A stretch of 64,000 nucleotides of DNA from Sneathia sanguinegens (GTDB lineage Bacteria; Fusobacteriota; Fusobacteriia; Fusobacteriales; Leptotrichiaceae), in assembly GCF_042033325.1 (NCBI RefSeq), contig NZ_CP160095.1. The stretch is one strand, 5' to 3'. Below, piece by piece: positions 35,726 through 45,894 of the stretch. The notes beneath the pieces are model-generated. The model saw only the letters and a list, made by a program, of their open reading frames with translations. It did not search any database and was not told where the DNA came from. How positions within the stretch are numbered: position 1 is the first letter of the stretch; each line of letters begins with the position of its first letter. The translations under genes were made by a program, and so were the position numbers.

Positions 35726-36658
35726 ATGAAAATTTTAATTGCTGGAATAGGAGCCATGGGAGGTTCATTTGCACATAAATTATCAAATAAACATGAAATT
35801 GTAGCAATTGATACTTGGCAAGAAAATGTAAAAAAAATAAATGAAAATGGGTTAACTGTTGTAGATTTAGGTAAAAAAATAATTAATAAGAATATAAAAG
35901 CATATATGCTAGAAGAGTATAAAGAAAAGGCAGATTTGATTATTATTTTTGTTAAGTCTATGTTGCTTGAAACTATGCTTGAAAAATTAAAGCCTAATAT
36001 AGGGGATAATACAAAGGTTTTATGTATGTTAAATGGTTTAGGACATATACAAACATTGAAAAAGTATATAAAAGATGAAAATATCGTTATAGGAATATCT
36101 TTAATTACAGCTAGTCTTAAGAGTGCAGGTAGTATAGCATTAACAAGTTATGCCTATAATGAAATAAGCGGTTTGAATGAAAAGGGTAGAGAAAATGCAA
36201 AAATGGTTGCAAAATTAATAACAGATTGTGGTTTGCCAACAAATTTTGTTAGTGATGTAAAAGAAGCAATTTGGGAAAAAGCCTGTGTTAATGGAGTATT
36301 TAATAGTTTATCTACTATTTTAGATTTAAGATTAGGGGAATTTAGAGATTTACCTAGACTTGAACATATATTAAAAGAAATTATAGAAGAATTTCATAAA
36401 ATTGCCTTATTTGAAGGAGTTGATTTTGATAAAAATAAAGCCTTTGAAAAAGTGTATAGATGCACACAAAAAGGGTATCAAGGAGAATTTCATTATCCAT
36501 CTATGCATCAGGATTTAAGACAACATGGAAGAAAGACAGAAATAGATTTTTTAAATGGATATATATCTGAAAAAGGAAAAGAATATGGTGAAAAAACACC
36601 TTATTGTGATTTAATTACTTTTGAAATAAAAGCATTAGAAAGAAAGTTGATAAAATGA
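35726..36658 (+). CDS. panE: Ketopantoate reductase-family protein (PanE/ApbA)
   Basis: 310 residues: an N-terminal Rossmann fold with IAGIGAMGGSFAHKL (NADPH binding), LIIIFVKSMLLETML, and a C-terminal helical domain with EAIWEKACVNGVFNSLSTIL containing the catalytic Lys. PanE reduces 2-dehydropantoate to pantoate for CoA synthesis. The gene overlaps the next by 4 nt (ATGA). Being first in a polysaccharide operon is odd, so a different 2-oxoacid substrate is possible. Confidence 0.85.
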   Translation: MKILIAGIGAMGGSFAHKLSNKHEIVAIDTWQENVKKINENGLTVVDLGKKIINKNIKAYMLEEYKEKADLIIIFVKSMLLETMLEKLKPNIGDNTKVLCMLNGLGHIQTLKKYIKDENIVIGISLITASLKSAGSIALTSYAYNEISGLNEKGRENAKMVAKLITDCGLPTNFVSDVKEAIWEKACVNGVFNSLSTILDLRLGEFRDLPRLEHILKEIIEEFHKIALFEGVDFDKNKAFEKVYRCTQKGYQGEFHYPSMHQDLRQHGRKTEIDFLNGYISEKGKEYGEKTPYCDLITFEIKALERKLIK

Positions 36659-37617
36659 ATATAGCAATAATTATGGCTGGAGGTTCTGGTACAAGATTTT
36701 GGCCACTATCAACAGAAAATAAACCAAAACAATTACTTAAATTATTTTCTAATAAAACTTTATTAGAAGAAACTATAGAAAGACTTAAAAGAACACAATT
36801 ATATGATGATATTTATATAGTAACAGGGGAAAAATTAGCTAAAAAAATAAAGGAAGCAATAGATTTTAAAAATATTTTAATTGAACCAGTATCTAAGGAT
36901 ACTTCATTTTGTATATCATATGCCTGTAAAAAAGTTGTTGAAACTTATGGCGAAGATATAAGTATTTCTATATTCCCCTCAGATCATTTAATTAGAAACG
37001 AAGATTTATTTAAAAAAAGTATAGAAAAGGCTTTAGAATTTAAAGATAATATTGTAATAATGGGAATAGAACCTAACTATCCTGAAACTGCTTATGGTTA
37101 TATACAATATGATGGAAATGAAGTTGTAGAGTTTAGAGAAAAACCTAATAGAGAAACAGCTGAAAAATACCTTGAAGAAGGAAATTATTTATGGAATAGT
37201 GGTATGCTTTTTGCTAGAGCAAAGGTAATATTAGGAGAAATAAAAAAATTATTACCAGAACATTATAATTTATCACTAGATGCTAAAAGAATAAGCTTTG
37301 ATATAGGAGTTTTGGAAAAAACAAAGTTATGTAAGGTAGTTCCTGTAAAATTTGAATGGAATGATGTAGGAAGTTATAGTTCATTAGATAAGGTATTTAA
37401 AAAAGATGAAAATAAATCAATAATTTTGACTTCTGCAAAGTGTAGAACTTTACAAAGTGAAAATAATATAATAATTAATAAAGAAAAAAATAAAGATATT
37501 GCACTAATAGGTTTGGACAATATTATAGTTGTTAATACGGAAGATAATATTTTAATTTGTTCAAAAGATAAGGATCAGGAAATAAAGAAAATAGTGGGTA
37601 TGCTTAATGAAGAGTAG
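36655..37617 (+). CDS. manC: Mannose-1-phosphate guanylyltransferase
   Basis: 320 residues of the nucleotidyltransferase fold: MAGGSGTRFWPLSTENKPKQ at the N-terminus (GTP and phosphate binding), FPSDHLI, YGYIQYDG, EKP(N) and LWNSGMLFARAK. It makes GDP-mannose from mannose-1-phosphate. It lacks the C-terminal phosphomannose isomerase domain found in bifunctional ManC/AlgA enzymes. The final residues overlap the flippase gene by 11 nt. Confidence 0.9.
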   Translation: MNIAIIMAGGSGTRFWPLSTENKPKQLLKLFSNKTLLEETIERLKRTQLYDDIYIVTGEKLAKKIKEAIDFKNILIEPVSKDTSFCISYACKKVVETYGEDISISIFPSDHLIRNEDLFKKSIEKALEFKDNIVIMGIEPNYPETAYGYIQYDGNEVVEFREKPNRETAEKYLEEGNYLWNSGMLFARAKVILGEIKKLLPEHYNLSLDAKRISFDIGVLEKTKLCKVVPVKFEWNDVGSYSSLDKVFKKDENKSIILTSAKCRTLQSENNIIINKEKNKDIALIGLDNIIVVNTEDNILICSKDKDQEIKKIVGMLNEE

Positions 37618-39043
37618 TATTTTAAAAGGAACTTTAATATATACAATGGCAAATACGATAATAAAACTTGGTGGTTTGGTATTCTTGCCTATAATGACTA
37701 GAATTTTAACAACTGAAGAATTTGGTATAATAGGTATTTTATCACCTATAACAACAATTTTTACAATAGTTTTAGGTCTAGGTTTTTATAATGTAATATT
37801 AAAAAAATATGTAGATTTGAAGTCGAATAAGAAGGAATTAGAAAGATTTAAATTTACGGTAGTATTTTTTGTATTTTGTCTTAATGTAGTAGTATTTTTA
37901 ATTTTATTATTGCCTATATCAAGAAGATGTATAGAAAAAATTTTGAATATAGATTATATACTTATTTTATTATCTATAGTCATAGCTATGGTAAATTCAC
38001 TTAATAATATAGCCTTATCTTTGTTTAGAATAGAAAGAAAATATTACAAGGTTGCAGTGGGTTCGTTAATTTCATTTTTTACGAATTATATATTAGCAAT
38101 ATATTTTATTTCAAAATTAGGATTAGGAATAAGAGGTAGTCAATTTGCTAATTTATTTGCTGTTGTGACCTTATTTATTTTTCTATATGTAGAATATTTT
38201 AAAGATATAAGTCCAAATTTTTCTAATAAATATTTAGTTTATTCTATTTATAATGGAATACCTTTGATATTTATTGAATTGACAGATCAATTAGTTAATT
38301 TTAGTGATAGATATATTTTGGCAAGATATAATATAGCATTTTCATTAATAGGAGCATATACATTAGCATATACAGGATCAAGAATTTTAGCTGTAATAAC
38401 AGGGTCTTTTATAAATGCATGGACAGCAGAATTATATGAAAATATTTATGATGAAAGAATAAATAGAAATTTAGAATTGTTTTTTTCAATATTAGCATTT
38501 TTCTGTATAGGGGCTAGTCTATTTTCTAAAGAAGCGATAAGTTTATTATTTCCAGCTCATTATTTGAAAGCTATACAATATATGCCTATAGTGTTAACTT
38601 CAACTATAGTTCAATCACTATATTCACTAGATTATTATTTTCATTATTTTGAAAAAAGTAAATATATTGTTTTATTTACCTTTATGGCGTTAGTTATTAA
38701 TGTGGGTTTAAATATTATTTTTATTCCTTTGTTTATTGATAATGCTGTATTAATAGCAGGTTTAACTACCTTAATAGCCCTTAGTGTTAGAGCAATTATA
38801 GAATTTTATATTATAAAAAAGTATTTCAAAATAAGTTTTAGATATAAAAAATTTATATTATATTTTTTACTAGCATTTAATCCACTTATATTTTATATAT
38901 CAAGAATGGATCTTTCTATATTAGCTATAAGTATTAAAATATTATATATTTTAATTTGTATTATTATTTTAATAAAGGATGATAAAAATTGGAAACAACA
39001 TTTACAATATTTACGCCAACGTATAATAGGGCGGAAAAGTTAA
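37607..39043 (+). CDS. wzx: Polysaccharide flippase (Wzx-type, MOP superfamily)
   Basis: 478 residues with about 12-14 helices. The N-terminal region (ILKGTLIYTMANTIIKLGGL, FLPIMTRILTTEEFGIIGIL) is typical of polysaccharide-biosynthesis MOP flippases that move undecaprenyl-linked repeat units across the membrane. Its start lies inside the manC end, and its own end contains the start of the next glycosyltransferase. Confidence 0.88.
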   Translation: MKSSILKGTLIYTMANTIIKLGGLVFLPIMTRILTTEEFGIIGILSPITTIFTIVLGLGFYNVILKKYVDLKSNKKELERFKFTVVFFVFCLNVVVFLILLLPISRRCIEKILNIDYILILLSIVIAMVNSLNNIALSLFRIERKYYKVAVGSLISFFTNYILAIYFISKLGLGIRGSQFANLFAVVTLFIFLYVEYFKDISPNFSNKYLVYSIYNGIPLIFIELTDQLVNFSDRYILARYNIAFSLIGAYTLAYTGSRILAVITGSFINAWTAELYENIYDERINRNLELFFSILAFFCIGASLFSKEAISLLFPAHYLKAIQYMPIVLTSTIVQSLYSLDYYFHYFEKSKYIVLFTFMALVINVGLNIIFIPLFIDNAVLIAGLTTLIALSVRAIIEFYIIKKYFKISFRYKKFILYFLLAFNPLIFYISRMDLSILAISIKILYILICIIILIKDDKNWKQHLQYLRQRIIGRKS

Positions 39044-39849
39044 AAAGAGTTTATAATTCACTTTTAAAGCAAACATTTAAAGATTTTTGCTGGCTTATAA
39101 TAGATGATGGCTCAAGTGATAACACAGAAGAAGTCGTAAAAAACTTTAAAAATTTAAATATACGATATGTATATGTAAAAAATGGTGGGAAGCAAAGAGC
39201 ATATAATAAGGCAATTGAATTAGCCAATTCTAAGTATTTTATTTGTTTGGATTTAGATGACTATTTTTTAGAGTATTCTTTAGAAAAAATTGCTGAATAT
39301 ATGAAAAAAACAAGTTCAAAGCAAATAGGAGTAGGATATTTGTCAGGATATGATGACAAGAAATATATAGGTACAAAATTAATAGAAAAAGATATATCTA
39401 TGTTTGATCAATATAACAAATATAAAGTAAAAGGTGATAAGGGGCTTTGTTTTAAATTAGATTTATTGAAAAAATACAGATTTAAGGTTTTTGAAGGAGA
39501 GAAATTTACTACTGAAGCCTATTTATATAATCAAATTTCAAGGACTTATACTTTTCTTTGGGTTAATGAAATATATGAAATAAAAGAATATTTAGAAAAT
39601 GGACTTACAGCAAAATATGATAAATTATTATGTACTAATCCAAAAGGACAAGCCTTGTATTATAATCAAATGTTTTTACTTAAAAAAGATATTATTATTG
39701 CAAGTAGATATATTAAATTCTGTCTAATTGCTAAAAAGAAAATAAAAGATATAATAAAAGAGTCAAATTCTAAAGTATTTACAATACTTGCTTTACCTTT
39801 GGCTATGTATATGTATTTAAAATGGAGAATAAAAAATGAAAAAAAGTGA
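38989..39849 (+). CDS. Glycosyltransferase family 2
   Basis: 286 residues. The N-terminal GT-A fold has TIFTPTYNRAEKLKRVYNSL, WLIIDDGSSDNTEEVV and the DXD-type FICLDLDDYF; a basic amphipathic C-terminus suggests membrane association. The start is TTG 38989, supported by AAAGGA 9 nt upstream; it overlaps the flippase gene by 55 nt. It adds a sugar to the capsule repeat unit; donor and acceptor cannot be read. Confidence 0.87.
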   Translation: METTFTIFTPTYNRAEKLKRVYNSLLKQTFKDFCWLIIDDGSSDNTEEVVKNFKNLNIRYVYVKNGGKQRAYNKAIELANSKYFICLDLDDYFLEYSLEKIAEYMKKTSSKQIGVGYLSGYDDKKYIGTKLIEKDISMFDQYNKYKVKGDKGLCFKLDLLKKYRFKVFEGEKFTTEAYLYNQISRTYTFLWVNEIYEIKEYLENGLTAKYDKLLCTNPKGQALYYNQMFLLKKDIIIASRYIKFCLIAKKKIKDIIKESNSKVFTILALPLAMYMYLKWRIKNEKK

Positions 39850-41173
39850 TGCACTAATATTGCATATATTTGTGCTTTTAATATCTATTTTAATTTATAG
39901 CATTAATTTTGATATAAAATTCAGAGAAATTTACTTATTATTAATATATATATACACTATTTTTACAGCACATTTATTTCTAGATGTTATGAATGCATAT
40001 TTAGTATTTTTATATACCCTGGGCTTATTCAATTTTAGTAGAATAATATTGGATTTATTAAATTATGAAAGAATAGGTTGGGCAACAAAATTTGCTAATT
40101 ATTATTTCAGCATTGGGGTTATAAATGAGCTTTTATATGTGTTTTTGCTTACATTACTCTTTATACATTTAGGATTTTATATAGCAATTAATACAAATAA
40201 ATTAGACTTTAATATTGAATTAAAAAGGAATGAATTATACCTTGCATTTGCTAAGGGAATATTTATAATATTTTCATTTATTTTAGCAATTAAGCTTTTT
40301 ATACAATTCAAAGCTATTTTAAGTTATGGTTATACGGCATATTATACAGGTGTTTTAAGTAATATTGAATATCCGTCATATACTTATGGAAGTGGAACTA
40401 TAATGACTATAGCCTTTGTTATATTTTTAGTATCAGCACCTAATAAAAAAGAGTTTATAATATATTCAACCTTATTCTTATTAGTAAAATTATTAGATTC
40501 TTTAAAAGGAGCAAGAGCTATATTCTTGACTCAATTTTTATTTATATTGTGGTATTATACTAAAGCGTATAAGGTGAAAATAAAATATATGGATATGTTT
40601 AAAATATTTGGCTTTATAATGGTATTTTCACAAATATTAGTTAGTTTTAGAGAAAAGAAACTTTTTTCATTGAAATTAATATCATCACTTGAAAATTTTT
40701 TCTTTTCACAAGGAGTTAGCTACTTAGTATTAGGCTATACAATAGACTTGAAAGAAAAAATAGAAAATAAACTCTACATTATTCAAGGAATATTTGAATT
40801 CAAAGCACAAGGACAAGAAGCTCTTAATACAACGAATTCATTAGCTGATGTATTAACAAATATATTAGATCCAATAGCCTATAAAAAAGGTGAAGGTATA
40901 GGATCTAATTTTATAGCAGAGTCATATTTGTTAGGTTATTTAGTAATGATAATAGTCTTTATTTTACTAGGCTATTTCATAATCTATTATGAAATTAAAG
41001 TTGGTAAGAATAAGATTTTACTATTATTAGCCTCATATATTGTGCCTAATTTATTTTATATACCAAGAGGTTCACTATTTGGAGGAGGTTTGCTTAAATA
41101 TATAGCCTTTTATGTAATAGTACCTTTAGTAATTATGAAAGGATTGGATTTATGGAAAAAATACCTAAATTAG
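39836..41173 (+). CDS. wzy: Oligosaccharide repeat-unit polymerase (Wzy-like)
   Basis: 445 residues with about 12 hydrophobic segments and a larger periplasmic loop (about 305-355). The conserved-looking LLDSLKGARAIFLTQFLFIL and VSFREKK segments resemble O-antigen/oligosaccharide repeat-unit polymerases. In this cluster it is the only candidate polymerase. Sequence conservation in Wzy is low, so the call rests on topology and context. Confidence 0.75.
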   Translation: MKKSDALILHIFVLLISILIYSINFDIKFREIYLLLIYIYTIFTAHLFLDVMNAYLVFLYTLGLFNFSRIILDLLNYERIGWATKFANYYFSIGVINELLYVFLLTLLFIHLGFYIAINTNKLDFNIELKRNELYLAFAKGIFIIFSFILAIKLFIQFKAILSYGYTAYYTGVLSNIEYPSYTYGSGTIMTIAFVIFLVSAPNKKEFIIYSTLFLLVKLLDSLKGARAIFLTQFLFILWYYTKAYKVKIKYMDMFKIFGFIMVFSQILVSFREKKLFSLKLISSLENFFFSQGVSYLVLGYTIDLKEKIENKLYIIQGIFEFKAQGQEALNTTNSLADVLTNILDPIAYKKGEGIGSNFIAESYLLGYLVMIIVFILLGYFIIYYEIKVGKNKILLLLASYIVPNLFYIPRGSLFGGGLLKYIAFYVIVPLVIMKGLDLWKKYLN

Positions 41174-41865
41174 CTTATTATATTTGGATAGGTGGAAAAG
41201 AAAAACCAAAAATTTTTACTCAGTGTTACAAATCTTGGGAAAAATATTTAAAAGGCTTTGAAATTATTGAAATAAATGAAAAAAATATAGATATGTCAAA
41301 ATATATGAAAAATAAATTTTTTAAAGATTGTTATGAAAGAGGACTTTATGCTTACTGTAGTGACTATATTAGAACAGATATACTATATTCTACAGGTGGA
41401 ATTTATTTGGATATAGATATGCAACTTTTGAAGCCTTTGGATGATTTGCTACAATATGACTTTTTTATTGGTTTTGAGAGTGAAAAATATTTAGGTGTAG
41501 GACTATATGGAACCAAAAAAAATAATATTATTTTAAAAAAATTATTAGCTTTTTATGATACACAAATATATGAAAAATCATTATGGACCATACCTAAAAT
41601 ATTGACTAATATAATAGAAGAGAATGATTATTTCAATTTGAAAAATACAAAGTATTTGGAAAGTAGGTATTTTTATCCCTTTGCTTTAAATGAAAAATTT
41701 GATAAAACTTGTATAAAAAAAGACACATATGCTATACATTGGTGGAATGCAAGTTGGTCAAATTTAAAATCAAAGTTATTTCTTGAAACAAAGCATATGA
41801 AAGGTATAAAAAAAATATTAAAAAAGATAAAAATAATATTAAGAGTATATTTGAAAGGATATTAA
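41152..41865 (+). CDS. Glycosyltransferase, GT32/capsular polysaccharide synthesis type
   Basis: 237 residues. YYIWIGGKEKP at the start, then RGLYAYCSDYIRTDILYSTG and the DXD motif GIYLDIDMQLLKPLD are the hallmarks of GT32 (mannosyl- or galactosyl-transferase type). The C-terminal AIHWWNASW is also family-typical. It overlaps the polymerase gene by 22 nt. Confidence 0.87.
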   Translation: MEKIPKLAYYIWIGGKEKPKIFTQCYKSWEKYLKGFEIIEINEKNIDMSKYMKNKFFKDCYERGLYAYCSDYIRTDILYSTGGIYLDIDMQLLKPLDDLLQYDFFIGFESEKYLGVGLYGTKKNNIILKKLLAFYDTQIYEKSLWTIPKILTNIIEENDYFNLKNTKYLESRYFYPFALNEKFDKTCIKKDTYAIHWWNASWSNLKSKLFLETKHMKGIKKILKKIKIILRVYLKGY

Positions 41866-41866
41866 T

Positions 41867-42694
41867 ATGATAGTTTCATTAATTTTAGCTACAGTTGGAA
41901 GAAAAGAAGAAGTGAAAATATTTTTTGATAGTTTAGTAGAACAAACATATAGAGCTTTTGAAGTAATTGTGGTGGATCAAAATGAAGATAATTGCTTAGA
42001 TGAATTAATAGAAGAATATAAGAATAAATTTGATATAGTTCATATAAAAAGTAAAATAAAAGGTATTAGCCTTAATAGAAATAAGGGCTTATTTCATGCA
42101 AAAGGTAAAATAATCGCTTTTCCGGATGATGACTGTGAATATAGTAAAAATACAATAGAATTAGCAGTTAAATATTTATATGATAAACCTAAATGTATTT
42201 ATTCATGTAGAACTTTGGAAAAAGGTAAAAATTATGGTACAGGTGTAATGTATGAAAATGATAGCGAAATAAATATAGATAATGTAGACAAAACAATAAA
42301 ATCTATTACTTTTTTTGTGAATATAGCAAATGATGATATTCTTTTATTTGATACAAAATTAGGTGTAGGTGCTGAATTTGGTAGTGGAGAAGAAACAGAT
42401 TATGTATTAGAATTGTTGCATAGAGGTTATAGTGGTTATTATTTTTCAAAACATATAGTTTATCATCCTGCAAAAAAAGGAAATTATGAAGATCTAGATA
42501 GGGCCTATAAATATGCAATGGGATATGGAGCTTTATGTAAAAAAGAAATATTTCAAAGAAAAGAATTAGGATATTTGGTAAAATTTTTATACAAAGTATT
42601 ACGAAGTATTATGGGAATAATAGTTACAAAGAATAGAGAATATCATTTTACAGTATTAAAAGGAAGGTTAAAAGGGTTTATCAAGTATGATTAG
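41867..42694 (+). CDS. Glycosyltransferase family 2
   Basis: 275 residues. SLILATVGRKEEVKIFFDSL, VIVVDQNEDN and IIAFPDDDCEY give the GT-A fold with a DDD metal site; a GAEFGSGEETDYVLELL segment follows, typical of rhamnosyl- or galactosyl-transferase-like GT2 proteins. It overlaps the next gene by 8 nt. Confidence 0.86.
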   Translation: MIVSLILATVGRKEEVKIFFDSLVEQTYRAFEVIVVDQNEDNCLDELIEEYKNKFDIVHIKSKIKGISLNRNKGLFHAKGKIIAFPDDDCEYSKNTIELAVKYLYDKPKCIYSCRTLEKGKNYGTGVMYENDSEINIDNVDKTIKSITFFVNIANDDILLFDTKLGVGAEFGSGEETDYVLELLHRGYSGYYFSKHIVYHPAKKGNYEDLDRAYKYAMGYGALCKKEIFQRKELGYLVKFLYKVLRSIMGIIVTKNREYHFTVLKGRLKGFIKYD

Positions 42695-43766
42695 TTGTCT
42701 TATAAATATGCTTATAGCATTTTTAATTGCTCCATTTTTTAAACAAAAAAAATATTGGTTAGTTGGAGGTAATGCAGGTGCTTTGTTTGTTGATAATGGA
42801 AGAGCAATGTATGAATATTTACAAAATAAAGAAGATGTTTATTGGGTTTTAAATAAAGATTCTGAATGTAGAAAATACTTTGATGAAAATAAGCTTAAAT
42901 ATTTAATAAAAGGTAGTGTAAAATGCTATTTATATTTTATGAAAGGTGAAGTATGCCTATTTTCACATTCTATTTCAGCGGATATAGTTCCATATTTGTG
43001 TGCTGTTCCTTTTATATCATATTATCATAGAAAAAGTTACAAGGTATTTTTAAATCATGGAACAGTAGGCTTAAAGAAAAGAAGTCCTATGCATAAAAGA
43101 TTGGAAAAACAAATAAATAAATTACTAAAATCATATAATCTTAATCCTTGCGATAGCGAATTTGAAAAAAATATAAAGGTTAATGATTGGAAAATGCCAG
43201 AAGAAAGTATGTATGTCTGTGGTTATCCAAGATATGATAAATTATATAATAATAAGGATAGACAAACAAAAGATATTTTATATATGCCTACATGGAGAAA
43301 GTATGACGAAGATGGGATTAATCAATTTTTAAATTCTAATAAGTTACAAGAATATTTGAAAAAAAATAAGTTGAAACTTAGGGTGTATTTACATCAATTA
43401 GCAAGAGATAGGGTTAAAATAGATAATAAGTCAGAAGACATATTAATTTTAGATAAAAATACAAATATAACAGAAGAATTACTTAATGCTAAGATTTTGA
43501 TTACGGATTATTCAAGTGTTTGTTATGATTTTTTCTATCTTGGTAAAAAGGTTTGTTTTTATCAATATGATAAGGAAAGATATTTAAAAGAAGTTGGAAG
43601 CTATGTAGATTTAGATAATTTTTTTGCAAGATCTAATACAGATGTAGATATGCTATTAGATGATTTAGAAAATTCTAATATTAAGGATGCAAAAGAGTAT
43701 TTTAAATATGTGGATAATAATAATTGCTATAGACTATATAAAAGGATAAAACAATGGAAAAAGTAA
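42687..43766 (+). CDS. CDP-glycerol glycerophosphotransferase family protein (TagB/TagF-like)
   Basis: 359 residues. FLNHGTVGLKKRSP, YVCGYPRYDKLY, ILYMPTWRKYDEDG, the His motif YLHQLARD, and ITDYSSVCYDFFYLGKKVCF match the catalytic core of TagB/TagF enzymes that transfer glycerol- or ribitol-phosphate. There is no tag operon here and no CDP-glycerol synthase in the window. It suggests a phosphoglycerol (or similar polyol-phosphate) decoration of the capsule. It overlaps the next gene by 13 nt. Confidence 0.85.
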   Translation: MISCLINMLIAFLIAPFFKQKKYWLVGGNAGALFVDNGRAMYEYLQNKEDVYWVLNKDSECRKYFDENKLKYLIKGSVKCYLYFMKGEVCLFSHSISADIVPYLCAVPFISYYHRKSYKVFLNHGTVGLKKRSPMHKRLEKQINKLLKSYNLNPCDSEFEKNIKVNDWKMPEESMYVCGYPRYDKLYNNKDRQTKDILYMPTWRKYDEDGINQFLNSNKLQEYLKKNKLKLRVYLHQLARDRVKIDNKSEDILILDKNTNITEELLNAKILITDYSSVCYDFFYLGKKVCFYQYDKERYLKEVGSYVDLDNFFARSNTDVDMLLDDLENSNIKDAKEYFKYVDNNNCYRLYKRIKQWKK

Positions 43767-44497
43767 GTATAATAACGCCAATATATAATAGTGAAAAATA
43801 TTTGAAAGAAACTATAGAGAGTGTTTTAAATCAAAGTTATACTAATTTTGAGTTAATTTTAATAAATGATAAATCAACAAATTCTAGTTTGAAAATATGT
43901 GAAAGTTATAAGGACGAAAGAATTAAAATAATAGATTTAAAAGAAAATGGTGGAGTTTGCAAGGCAAGAAATATAGGAATTAAAGAGGCGAGTGGAAGAT
44001 ATATAGCTTTTTTAGATTCAGATGATATTTGGACAGAAACGAAATTAGAAGAACAGCTAAATTTTATGAAAGAAAATAAGGCTAAAATTTCTTGTACAGC
44101 GTATTATAGAATTAATACTAAAGGAGAATTAATAGGTAAAGTTCAGGTAGATGAAAAAATTACCTATGAGGCTATGCTAAAAAATAATCAGGTTGGTTGT
44201 TTAACTCTTATATATGACAGTAAGTATTTTGATAAAAGATATTTTAAAGAAATTTCTAAAAATGAAGATTATTTATTGTGGCTAGAATTGATAAAAGATG
44301 CAAAATATATTTATGGATTAAATAAATATTTAGGTAAATATAGGGTAGTTCCAAGTTCAAGATCAAGTAATAAGTTTAAAACATTATACAATAGATGGCT
44401 TATATATAGAAAGTATGAAAATATAAATATTTTTTCAGCACTATATTATATATTATTTTATGCTATTACAGCAGTATTAAAAAATAGGAGACAATAA
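43754..44497 (+). CDS. Glycosyltransferase family 2
   Basis: 247 residues. SIITPIYNSEKYLKETIESV, FELILINDKSTNSS, ENGGVCKARNIGIKEASG and FLDSDDIW are classical GT2 (WaaE/WcaA-like) motifs. Its stop codon overlaps the start of the sugar transferase by one base (TAATG). The donor sugar is not predictable. Confidence 0.88.
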   Translation: MEKVSIITPIYNSEKYLKETIESVLNQSYTNFELILINDKSTNSSLKICESYKDERIKIIDLKENGGVCKARNIGIKEASGRYIAFLDSDDIWTETKLEEQLNFMKENKAKISCTAYYRINTKGELIGKVQVDEKITYEAMLKNNQVGCLTLIYDSKYFDKRYFKEISKNEDYLLWLELIKDAKYIYGLNKYLGKYRVVPSSRSSNKFKTLYNRWLIYRKYENINIFSALYYILFYAITAVLKNRRQ

Positions 44498-45762
44498 TGA
44501 AAAAGATTATTAATAGAAATAGTTATAGATTACTATTTATTACACTAAATATTTTGGTGATAATTTTGGCACAATTTCTTATAAATAAACCGATAAATTT
44601 AGATATTTTATTATACATAGTTATTTGTTTTCCGTTTTACTATATTTTAAATATTTTTAATTTTGAATATAGAATATATGACCTTAAGCAAATTGTTATT
44701 TGTATGTTAGCAAATTTTTTCTTAATGCTTTTATTTGATTTAACAGTATTTTATCAAGTAATGGAAGGGATAATTTTCTTTTTTGTGATAATGTTTTATC
44801 AAATAGTAGTTAAATTTTTAATGATAGTTAATCTTAATAGAAAAGATAGAGTTATTCTTATTGGTACTAATGAATACAAAGATGAAATTATAAATGAAAT
44901 GAAAAATACTAAGTTATATAAAATAATATTAGATACTAATGATAAGGATAAATTGATAGAAGCTATAAATCAAAATCAAGAAACAATGATAATAGATTTT
45001 GACTCAGGGTTTTTAGATGACCCTGTTATGTCAGATATGTTTTTGAAATGTAAAATAAGTGGGGTTAAAATTTATACAGATATTACATTTTATGAAATAG
45101 TTTTAAAAAAGCTTGCAATAAAAAGATTGCATAAAAAATATTTTGTTGTTGAAAGTGGTTTTAGTTCTTATCAAGATACAATAAAGAAAAATATAAAAAG
45201 AATATTTGATATTTGTTTTGCAATAATAATTTTGATACCAGCTATACCTTTGATGCTTATATCGGCTATAATAATAAAATTGGAATCAAGAGGGCCTATT
45301 ATTTATGCACAAGAAAGAATAGGAGAAAATAATAAGGCTTTTAAAATATATAAATTTAGATCTATGAGAACAAATTCTGAAAAAGATGGACCTAAATGGG
45401 CAAAGGAAAATGATAATAGGGTTACAAAATTTGGTAAAATTATGAGAAAGACGAGAATAGATGAATTACCACAATTGTATAATGTTATAAGAGGTCAAAT
45501 GAGCTTTGTTGGACCAAGACCAGAAAGACAATTTTTTATAAATACACTTGAAAAAGAAATTCCTTATTATAATTTAAGACATATAGTAAAACCAGGTTTA
45601 ACAGGTTGGGCACAGGTTAAATATCCATATGGAGCAAGTGTTGAAGATGCATATAGAAAATTACAATATGATTTATACTATATTAAAAATTATTCTTTGA
45701 CTTTAGATATATTAATAATATTAGATACTGTTAAAATAGTAATATTTGGAAAAGGTAGATAA
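44497..45762 (+). CDS. Initiating sugar transferase (polyprenyl glycosylphosphotransferase, WbaP-like)
   Basis: 421 residues: four or five N-terminal helices (about 10-110), a cytosolic Rossmann-like region (about 120-215), then a PglC/WbaP catalytic domain (about 225-415) with KRIFDICFAIIILIPAIPLM, AFKIYKFRSMRTN, RKTRIDELPQLYNVIRGQMS, VGPRPE and PGLTGWAQV. It attaches the first sugar-1-phosphate to undecaprenyl phosphate. It is last in the operon; a 12-bp terminator begins at its stop codon. Confidence 0.92.
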   Translation: MKKIINRNSYRLLFITLNILVIILAQFLINKPINLDILLYIVICFPFYYILNIFNFEYRIYDLKQIVICMLANFFLMLLFDLTVFYQVMEGIIFFFVIMFYQIVVKFLMIVNLNRKDRVILIGTNEYKDEIINEMKNTKLYKIILDTNDKDKLIEAINQNQETMIIDFDSGFLDDPVMSDMFLKCKISGVKIYTDITFYEIVLKKLAIKRLHKKYFVVESGFSSYQDTIKKNIKRIFDICFAIIILIPAIPLMLISAIIIKLESRGPIIYAQERIGENNKAFKIYKFRSMRTNSEKDGPKWAKENDNRVTKFGKIMRKTRIDELPQLYNVIRGQMSFVGPRPERQFFINTLEKEIPYYNLRHIVKPGLTGWAQVKYPYGASVEDAYRKLQYDLYYIKNYSLTLDILIILDTVKIVIFGKGR

Positions 45763-45795
45763 AGCTATTGCTAAAAGCAATGGCTTTTTTTGTTT
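45761..45795 (+). terminator. Terminator of the exopolysaccharide operon
   Basis: AAAGCTATTGCT (45761-45772) pairs with AGCAATGGCTTT (45776-45787, one G-U) with a 3-nt loop and a T-run. Confidence 0.88.
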
Positions 45796-45894
45796 CAATT
45801 AGACTTATTACAATTAGACATTTATTTGTAAATAGAGTTGAAAAATGAGTATCTTAGTGTTAAAATTAGGCTAATCAAGATAATTGGAGGAAGT

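Noticed and set aside
45796..45894. Riboswitch before the ECF operon
   Set aside because: The 100-nt leader shows no conserved riboswitch core or strong multi-stem fold, only A/T-rich sequence.
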